Shown here in pieces: positions 35,653 through 40,783 of a DNA stretch of 40,783 bases. The stretch is from Clostridiales bacterium (GTDB taxonomy: Bacteria > Bacillota_A > Clostridia > Christensenellales > Borkfalkiaceae). The notes below the pieces were generated by a model. The model worked only from the letters and a program-made list of their open reading frames with translations, ran no database searches and was not told the origin of the DNA. Every line of letters begins with the position of its first letter. The first letter of the stretch is position 1. The stretch covers positions 1-40,783 of the forward strand of contig SVHQ01000002.1 in assembly GCA_015055785.1 (NCBI GenBank). Reading direction: 5' to 3'. A program made the translations under genes and the position numbers.

Positions 35653-35681
35653 TTGACAAAATATGTAAGGAGTGTTATAAT
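35653..35681 (+). promoter_or_regulatory. Consensus promoter of the small lipoprotein gene
   Basis: TTGACA (35653-35658), 17-nt spacer, TATAAT (35676-35681): both hexamers match the consensus exactly. Confidence 0.93.
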
Positions 35682-35712
35682 TCTCTTATCTAAAATTTGG
35701 AGGAAATATATT

Positions 35713-36069
35713 ATGAAGAAATTTTTAGCTGCAATTTTTGCTTTTGTTATGTGCCTTGCTTTGGTTGCTTGTGTTCCTGCTGATTTGGATAAAGCAGAAG
35801 ACAAGATGGAAGAAGCTGGCTACAAGGTTACGGTTATGAGCGGTGACGCTGCAGAGTTATTGTATGGCGAAGAAGTGGTTGGTTTGATTACGGCTACGAA
35901 GGCAGAGGGTAGCGGCATTTTAAACACGAAGACGTATACCGTTAACGCAGTTCTTTTTGAAAGTAGCAAAGCTGCAAAAGATTATGCTGAAGACAAAGAT
36001 GACGTTGAAGTTAGCGGCAAGTGGGCTATCAGCGGCGACGAAGAAGCTATAAAAGCATTCAAAAAATAA
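35713..36069 (+). CDS. Small lipoprotein of unknown function
   Basis: A 118-residue secreted lipoprotein. Signal peptide MKKFLAAIFAFVMCLALVAC ends in a good lipobox with lipidation at C20; the mature part of about 98 residues is soluble and acidic, with no recognised domain. An in-frame upstream frame from 35605 is not used: ATG 35713 has GGAGG 9 nt upstream and a perfect promoter 32 nt before. A terminator follows, so it is a highly expressed single gene. It sits next to the long RNA, but nothing shows a functional link. Confidence 0.88.
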   Translation: MKKFLAAIFAFVMCLALVACVPADLDKAEDKMEEAGYKVTVMSGDAAELLYGEEVVGLITATKAEGSGILNTKTYTVNAVLFESSKAAKDYAEDKDDVEVSGKWAISGDEEAIKAFKK

Positions 36070-36083
36070 TTGATAAAACGAAG

Positions 36084-36114
36084 AAATCGGGCGAGAATAA
36101 CTCGTCCGATTTTT
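36084..36114 (+). terminator. Terminator of the small lipoprotein gene
   Basis: A 12-bp stem (36084-36095 with 36101-36112, one G-T pair), loop AATAA, with the T-run in and after the right arm. Confidence 0.88.
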
Positions 36115-36135
36115 CATATAAATAGAAAAATGCAA

Positions 36136-36168
36136 GGGGCAGGTATGCGTTCAACGCATACCTGCCCC
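36136..36168. repeat. Palindromic copy of the GGGGCAGGTATGCG repeat
   Basis: GGGGCAGGTATGCG (36136-36149), TTCAA loop, CGCATACCTGCCCC (36155-36168): a perfect 14-bp hairpin built from the 14-mer found elsewhere in single form. On the minus strand it is followed by TTGCATTTTTC, so it can serve as the terminator of glyS. Confidence 0.85.
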
Positions 36169-36256
36169 CATGTTTTAATAAAATTTATTTCATTCAACCA
36201 AGCCTCTATCCAAGCGATCAAGAAGGATGGAAAGTCTGGGTGCAGGCTCAGCCTGC

Positions 36257-37657
36257 TTAGAAGTTGATTTTTTCTTCGATATACTTGATTGCCTCGTCCA
36301 CGGAAAGACGGATTTGTTCCATCGTGTCACGGTCACGAACAGTAATCGTGTCGTTTTCCAACGTGTCGAAGTCGATGGTTACGCAGAAAGGCGTACCGAT
36401 TTCGTCCTGACGGCGATAACGTTTCCCGATCGAACCCGTAACGTCGTACGTCGTGGGGAATTTCTTCATCATCTTCGCATAAATTTCGTCTGCCTTTTCG
36501 GAAAGGTTTTTCTGTAAAGGCAATACAGCGCATTTATAGGGTGCGAGGAAAGGATGCAATCTCAAAACGGTGCGCACGTCGTTCTTTTCCGCATCCACCA
36601 CTTCTTCGTCGTAAGCATCCGTAAGGAAAGCGAGCACAACACGGTCAGCACCCAAAGAGGGTTCGACAACGTAGGGTACGTATCTTTCATTGGTGACGGG
36701 GTCGAGATAGGTGATGGGTTTACCGCATTCTTTTGCGTGTTGCGATAAATCGTAATCCGTTCTGTCAGCAATGCCCCAAAGTTCACCCCAACCGAATGCG
36801 AATTTATATTCAAAGTCGGTGGTTGCCTTGGAATAGAAGCAAAGTTCTTCGGGAGAATGATCGCGAAGGTGGAGATTTTCTTCCTTCATGCCGAGGGAAA
36901 GAAGCCAATTCTTGCAATAGTCTTTCCAGTAAGCAAACCATTCCAAATCAGTGCCGGGTTTGCAGAAAAATTCAAGTTCCATTTGTTCAAATTCACGAGT
37001 ACGGAACGTGAAGTTGCCCGGCGTAATTTCATTACGGAACGACTTACCGATTTGACCGATACCGAAAGGCACGCGCATACGCGTAGAACGCTGTACGTTT
37101 TCGAAGTTTACGAAAATACCCTGCGCTGTTTCAGGACGGAGGTAAACGGTGTTTGCGCTATCTTCCGTAACACCTTGGAAGGTTTTGAACATCAAATTGA
37201 ATTTACGAATAGAGGTGAAATCGGAATTACCGCAAACAGGGCAAACGATTTTGTGTTCGTTAATAAACGCTTCGAGTGCGTCGTTATCCATCGCTTCCAC
37301 TTTCACGTCCATGCCTTTTTTGGCAACGTAATTTTCCACGAGATTATCCGCGCGGTGACGTGCTTTACAGCTCTTACAATCCATCAAAGGGTCGGAGAAA
37401 CCGCCAAGGTGACCAGAAGCCTGCCAAGTACGCGTATTCATCAAAATAGCGCAGTCCACACCCGTGTTGTAGGGATTTTCCTGTATAAATTTCTTCCACC
37501 AAGCTTTTTTAACGTTGTTCTTGAGTTCCACACCCAAAGGGCCGTAATCCCAAGTGTTTGCAAGACCGCCGTAAATTTCACTGCCGGGGAAAATGAAACC
37601 TCTGTTTTTGCAAAGGGAAACGAGTTTTTCCATCGTTACCGCTCTCTTTTCTGCCAT
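36257..37657 (-). CDS. glyS: Glycyl-tRNA synthetase, dimeric type
   Basis: A 466-residue single-chain (alpha2) class II glycyl-tRNA synthetase. It shows [31 protein letters not shown] at the N-terminus, [16 protein letters not shown], the motif 2 region [26 protein letters not shown], and a C-terminal anticodon-binding domain ([20 protein letters not shown]). A zinc-binding-like CXXC pair occurs (CKSC; CPVC). The ORF is open from 37750, but ATG 37657 has AGGAGA and starts the conserved sequence. The gene has its own promoter at 37785 and no T-box leader is visible. It is convergent with the small lipoprotein gene. Confidence 0.97.
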   Translation of the reverse strand: MAEKRAVTMEKLVSLCKNRGFIFPGSEIYGGLANTWDYGPLGVELKNNVKKAWWKKFIQENPYNTGVDCAILMNTRTWQASGHLGGFSDPLMDCKSCKARHRADNLVENYVAKKGMDVKVEAMDNDALEAFINEHKIVCPVCGNSDFTSIRKFNLMFKTFQGVTEDSANTVYLRPETAQGIFVNFENVQRSTRMRVPFGIGQIGKSFRNEITPGNFTFRTREFEQMELEFFCKPGTDLEWFAYWKDYCKNWLLSLGMKEENLHLRDHSPEELCFYSKATTDFEYKFAFGWGELWGIADRTDYDLSQHAKECGKPITYLDPVTNERYVPYVVEPSLGADRVVLAFLTDAYDEEVVDAEKNDVRTVLRLHPFLAPYKCAVLPLQKNLSEKADEIYAKMMKKFPTTYDVTGSIGKRYRRQDEIGTPFCVTIDFDTLENDTITVRDRDTMEQIRLSVDEAIKYIEEKINF

Positions 37658-37755
37658 AACCAATATTCTCCTTTTATGTACTTTTAAGCAAATTTTAAGT
37701 AAAAGTTTTCCCGAACGTTCTTCTATTTGTTCGAAGATATAAATTTTCACTGATA

Positions 37756-37785
37756 ATTATACGACATTTTGCGCGGTCAAGTCAA
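37756..37785 (-). promoter_or_regulatory. Promoter of glyS
   Basis: On the minus strand: TTGACT (37785-37780), 18-nt spacer, TATAAT (37761-37756). Confidence 0.75.
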
Positions 37786-37906
37786 ATGTTTTTAATATAT
37801 TTTTTGCCTTTTGGCAAAAGGAAAGGAGCTGGAAAAAATTTTTTTGAAAAATTTAAAAAAAATCCTAAAAAATACGCGGAGAATTATTCCTTTTTTTGAA
37901 ATTATA

Positions 37907-37915
37907 TGCTATAAT
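37907..37915 (+). promoter_or_regulatory. Extended -10 promoter of fhs
   Basis: TGCTATAAT (TGn plus TATAAT) 34 nt before the fhs ATG; no good -35 is visible, which fits an extended -10 promoter. The rest of the 37658-37948 gap holds this, the glyS promoter and AT-rich DNA. Confidence 0.6.
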
Positions 37916-37948
37916 GTTATGAGAGAAAATATATAATGTGAGGATTTT

Positions 37949-39604
37949 ATGCTTTCTGATATCGAAATCGCCGAAAGAGCAGAACTTATTGACATACGCG
38001 AAGTGGCAAAAAAATTAAATTTGACTGAACAGGAATTGGAACTTTACGGTAAATACAAAGCGAAAATTTCTTTGCCGAAGGAAGCGAAGAGAAATGCTAA
38101 ACTTATTTTGGTGACGGCAATCAATCCCACGGCCTCGGGTGAAGGAAAAACGACGGTGTCGATTGGGCTTGCAGACGGTTTGTCGAAGATTGGAAAGAGT
38201 GCGTGTCTTGCCTTGCGTGAACCCTCGCTTGGGCCTGTGTTTGGTATCAAAGGCGGCGCGGCAGGCGGCGGTTATGCACAAGTGGTGCCCATGGCGGATA
38301 TAAATTTGCATTTTACGGGCGATTTACATGCGATTACGGCGGCGAATAATTTGCTTTGTGCTTTGATGGACAACCATATTTTCCGCGGTAATGAATTAAA
38401 AATTGATACGAATAATATCTATTTCCATCGTTGTATGGATATGAACGAACGCCAGCTCATCAATATCACAATCGGCGGTAAAGGCAGAGGCGTGGAAAGA
38501 GAGGACCATTTCGATATCACGGCGGCAAGCGAAATAATGGCTGTGCTGTGTTTGGCTACTGATATCGACGATTTGAAAAAACGCCTTGGCAACATCATTG
38601 TGGGCTTGAACGTGGACGGCGACTACGTGCGCGCAAAAGATATCCCTGGTGCGGTGGGTTCGATGGCAGTGCTTTTGAAAGAGGCAATGAAGCCCAATCT
38701 TGTTCAGACCCTCGAACATACGCCTGCGATTATCCACGGCGGACCTTTTGCCAACATCGCGCACGGCTGCAACAGCGTGCAAGCGACGTATGCGGCGATG
38801 AGCCTTGCTGATTATGCCGTTACGGAAGCGGGGTTTGGTGCAGACCTTGGCGCAGAGAAATTCCTCGATACGAAATGCCGTGCGGCGGGTATTGAACCCG
38901 ATTGCGTTGTCATCGTAGCGACGGTGAAAGCATTGAAATTACACGGTGGGGCGGACAAAACGACGTTGTCGGAAGAGAACCTCGGCGCACTTGAAAAGGG
39001 TATGCCCAACCTTTTGAAGCATATTGAAAACATTAAAAACGTATATAAGAAACCCGTTGTTGTTGCGATGAACAGATTTTTCACGGACACGCAAGCGGAG
39101 ACCGATTTGGTTATCAAGACGGTGCGCGAAGCTGGGTCTGTAGCGGTGTTCACGGACGTGTTCTTAAAGGGCGGCGACGGCGGCAAGGAACTTGCGGAAG
39201 AAGTAGTAAAGGCTTGCGAAATCCCGTCTAAATTGTGCCATCCTTATGAGTTGGACGAAGGGGTTTGCGAGAAGATAGAGAACGTGGCGAAGAAGATTTA
39301 CGGCGCAGACGGCGTGGATTTTTCAGAAGAAGCTTTGGAAAAAATCAAGACGATTGAAGAAAAGGGCTGTGGAAATTTGCCCGTAATTATTGCAAAAACG
39401 CAGTATTCGTTATCGGACAATGCAGAACTCTTAGGCAGACCTGAAGGTTTCCGCATCACGGTGCGTGACATCGTATTAAAAGGCGGTGCGGGTTTTATCG
39501 TGGCGATTGCAGGCAAAATTATGTTGATGCCCGGGCTTGGCGCACACCCTACTGCGGAGAAGATTGATTTGCTTTCCGACGGCACGATTGTCGGACTTTC
39601 CTAA
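37949..39604 (+). CDS. fhs: Formate-tetrahydrofolate ligase
   Basis: A 551-residue formyltetrahydrofolate synthetase that makes 10-formyl-THF from formate, THF and ATP, feeding purine and fMet synthesis or the acetyl-CoA methyl branch. The ATP loop is [23 protein letters not shown]; family blocks include [36 protein letters not shown] (in parts), [28 protein letters not shown] and [16 protein letters not shown] at the C-terminus. Length is normal for bacteria. GTGAGGAT precedes the start. The gene is followed directly by the GTGAATTG array. Confidence 0.98.
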   Translation: MLSDIEIAERAELIDIREVAKKLNLTEQELELYGKYKAKISLPKEAKRNAKLILVTAINPTASGEGKTTVSIGLADGLSKIGKSACLALREPSLGPVFGIKGGAAGGGYAQVVPMADINLHFTGDLHAITAANNLLCALMDNHIFRGNELKIDTNNIYFHRCMDMNERQLINITIGGKGRGVEREDHFDITAASEIMAVLCLATDIDDLKKRLGNIIVGLNVDGDYVRAKDIPGAVGSMAVLLKEAMKPNLVQTLEHTPAIIHGGPFANIAHGCNSVQATYAAMSLADYAVTEAGFGADLGAEKFLDTKCRAAGIEPDCVVIVATVKALKLHGGADKTTLSEENLGALEKGMPNLLKHIENIKNVYKKPVVVAMNRFFTDTQAETDLVIKTVREAGSVAVFTDVFLKGGDGGKELAEEVVKACEIPSKLCHPYELDEGVCEKIENVAKKIYGADGVDFSEEALEKIKTIEEKGCGNLPVIIAKTQYSLSDNAELLGRPEGFRITVRDIVLKGGAGFIVAIAGKIMLMPGLGAHPTAEKIDLLSDGTIVGLS

Positions 39605-39607
39605 GCA

Positions 39608-39709
39608 GTGAATTGCAACGCAAGCGTTGCGTGAATTGAAAACCTATGGTTTTCGTGAATTGCATTCTGCGAATGCGTGAATTGCAATGCAAGCATTGCG
39701 TTGAGGGAA
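39608..39709 (+). repeat. Left arm of the hairpin-repeat element: four GTGAATTG units
   Basis: GTGAATTG at 39608, 39631, 39655 and 39677 (periods 22-24). Each is followed by a different palindromic spacer: CAACGCAAGCGTTGC, AAAACCTATGGTTTTC, CATTCTGCGAATGC, CAATGCAAGCATTGC (with the last G of the repeat each is a perfect 6-7 bp hairpin). The arm ends GCGTTGAGG just before the four-helix-bundle gene. Confidence 0.92.
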
Positions 39710-39716
39710 TATTAAA

Positions 39717-40070
39717 ATGGCGGAAGAGAAACTAATAGACCTATCTAAAAGTTTTGCAATACATATCGTGAATATTTGCAAAGAGATAAGAGAAAATCGT
39801 AATGAGAAAGTTTTGGTTAATCAATTATTACGTAGTGGCACAAGTATCGGTGCAAATATCCACGAAGCAAATTATGCAAGTAGCCGTGCCGATTTTGTTA
39901 ATAAATTACAAATAGCCTTAAAAGAATGTTTCGAAACGGAGTACTGGTTGGATATTCTTCAAAAAACAGAGTATTTGGAGTTGATAGAATATCAACGATT
40001 ATATGAGGATTGTAGCAAAATTAGGAAAAAGTTAAGTGCGTCTATTACGACGGCAAAGCAAAAATTATAA
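39717..40070 (+). CDS. Four-helix-bundle protein (23S-IVS/Avd-like)
   Basis: A 117-residue protein of the four-helix-bundle family (TIGR02436, 23S rRNA-intervening-sequence protein, related to the Avd accessory protein of diversity-generating retroelements). The typical block is [48 protein letters not shown]. The family is widespread; its known gene sites include inserts in 23S rRNA, and no enzyme activity is established. Here it is enclosed by hairpin-repeat arms whose ends (GCGTTGAGG at 39698-39706 and CCACAACG at 40078-40085) can pair. I infer that the gene is cargo or the encoded partner of this element. No reverse transcriptase or variable repeat, as expected for a diversity-generating retroelement, is seen nearby. 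Confidence 0.93.
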   Translation: MAEEKLIDLSKSFAIHIVNICKEIRENRNEKVLVNQLLRSGTSIGANIHEANYASSRADFVNKLQIALKECFETEYWLDILQKTEYLELIEYQRLYEDCSKIRKKLSASITTAKQKL

Positions 40071-40077
40071 AATTTAG

Positions 40078-40184
40078 CCACAACGAATTGATGGCAAAGC
40101 CAACAATTCAATTCACTGAGCGTAAGCGAAAATTCACGCCAACGAAAGTTGGCAATTCACGAAAGGCAAAGCCTTTCAATTCAC
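40078..40184 (+). repeat. Right arm of the hairpin-repeat element: CAATTCAC units
   Basis: CCACAACG at the inner end, then the hairpin GAATTG-A-TGGC AAA GCCA-A-CAATTC (40085-40109). CAATTCAC follows at 40109, 40153 and 40177, with the variant AAATTCAC at 40130. Spacers include GCCAAC GAAA GTTGGC and GAAAGGC AAA GCCTTTC, both perfect. One spacer (TGAGCGTAAGCGA) is the inverse of a spacer in the gyrB-gyrA array. Confidence 0.9.
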
Positions 40185-40210
40185 AAAGATATATAAAAAG
40201 TGAGTGTAGT

Positions 40211-40783
40211 ATGAATACAATAGAAGCAACAAATTTTATTGAACAAATCATAAACGAGGATATCGAAAACGGGAAAATCCAAGCCGTGCAGACCCGTTTC
40301 CCCCCCGAACCGAATGGTTATCTGCACATCGGGCACGTAAAGAGTATGCTCGTCAATTTCGGTACGGCGAAAAAATACAACGGTAAATGCAATCTTTTCT
40401 TCGATGACACAAACCCGTCTAAAGAAAAGACGGAATTTGTAGATGCTATTCGTAAAGATATTTCTTGGATTGGTTACGATTGGGCAAAGGAAGTGTATGC
40501 TTCCGATTTCTTCGACACCATCTATGAATATGCTGAAAAATTAATTATGGACGGCAAAGCATTCGTTTGCGATCTTTCTCCTGAAGAGATTTCCGCAACG
40601 CGCGGCAGCTTGACGGAAGGGGGCAAGGAAAGCCCTTACAGAAACCGCAGTGTAGAGGAAAATTTACAGCTTTTCCGTGAAATGAAAGAGGGAAAATATC
40701 CCGATGGCAGCAGATGTTTGCGTGCAAAAATAGATATGGCTTCGCCCAACATGAACATGCGCGACCCCGTTATCTACCGTATT
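40211..40783 (+). CDS. glnS: Glutaminyl-tRNA synthetase (5' part)
   Basis: The first 191 residues of a class I glutaminyl-tRNA synthetase, running off the window. The HIGH-type motif is in [18 protein letters not shown], followed by [21 protein letters not shown] and [36 protein letters not shown] is also typical. The lack of an archaeal/GluRS-type N-terminus and the presence of RDPVIYRI favour GlnRS. The RBS is weak (GTGAG). Many Firmicutes make Gln-tRNA by GatCAB instead, so a GlnRS gene here may be an old acquisition. Confidence 0.94.
   Translation, partial: MNTIEATNFIEQIINEDIENGKIQAVQTRFPPEPNGYLHIGHVKSMLVNFGTAKKYNGKCNLFFDDTNPSKEKTEFVDAIRKDISWIGYDWAKEVYASDFFDTIYEYAEKLIMDGKAFVCDLSPEEISATRGSLTEGGKESPYRNRSVEENLQLFREMKEGKYPDGSRCLRAKIDMASPNMNMRDPVIYRI

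Noticed and set aside
36857..37687. A 276-codon plus-strand frame
   Set aside because: Shadow of glyS; no family features and no start signals.
37658..37756. T-box riboswitch before glyS (and before serS)
   Set aside because: Leaders are too short and the T-box core and a specifier stem are not visible.
39717..40070. Diversity-generating retroelement (Avd homologue)
   Set aside because: No reverse transcriptase, template repeat or variable repeat is visible near the four-helix-bundle gene.
39608..40184. CRISPR array
   Set aside because: Repeats are only 8 nt, most spacers are palindromes, the two arms are inverted relative to each other, and no cas genes are present.

Overview
The window reads as chromosomal sequence from an uncultured low-to-mid GC Clostridia-type Firmicute, probably a gut lineage. 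Support comes from Gram-positive gene order (Orn/Lys/Arg decarboxylase next to tmk; SpoVB/MurJ-like flippase next to a tetrapyrrole-methylase/MazG fusion), AGGAGG-type ribosome binding sites, sigma-A-type promoters and many lipoprotein and housekeeping genes. The exact taxon cannot be fixed from sequence reading alone. No phage, transposase, rRNA or tRNA gene was seen. The interest lies in the intergenic regions.

Layout. 1-12.4 kb, all on the plus strand: 3' end of lysS, an unknown membrane-anchored protein, decarboxylase-tmk, mntP, an MFS transporter plus GH2 glycosidase pair, a PF06541 membrane protein, a flippase, mazG and a tRNA-dihydrouridine synthase. 12.5-13.7 kb: a MITE-like inverted-repeat element and a small minus-strand HTH regulator. 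13.7-18.6 kb: gyrB and gyrA, separated by an unusual hairpin-repeat array. 18.8-25.6 kb: a minus-strand P-type ATPase divergent from serS, then a hairpin-rich gap, a DEDDh exonuclease and an RsmF-like rRNA methyltransferase. 25.7-29.1 kb: a very large minus-strand lipoprotein. 29.3-34.6 kb: two half-size TauE/SafE proteins, a HAD phosphatase, Ppx/GppA, Maf and an MreB-family protein. 34.8-35.6 kb: a long apparently non-coding, strongly promoted, structured transcript. 35.7-40.8 kb: a small lipoprotein, minus-strand glyS, fhs, a four-helix-bundle protein inside a second hairpin-repeat array, and the 5' part of glnS.

Most notable. (1) Two loci carry mirror-image arrays of an 8-nt repeat (GTGAATTG on the left, its complement CAATTCAC on the right). 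The repeats are separated by 12-16 nt spacers, most of which are palindromes. The arrays converge on a core of form GCGTTGxGG ... CCACAACG. Between gyrB and gyrA the core is empty (about 20 nt); before glnS the core holds a four-helix-bundle (23S-IVS/Avd-like) gene. This looks like one family of elements with empty and gene-carrying forms. (2) A region of about 760 nt has a near-perfect promoter, a strong terminator, many hairpins and no substantial ORF: a large structured RNA candidate. (3) A 14-mer, GGGGCAGGTATGCG, occurs five times. Two copies supply the ribosome binding site and start codon of genes, and one forms a perfect hairpin. A second dispersed motif, ACCATGTACGCGTTGAA, occurs four times in intergenic DNA.

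Everything here comes from reading the sequence. No database search or folding program was run, and family assignments rest on recognised motifs.
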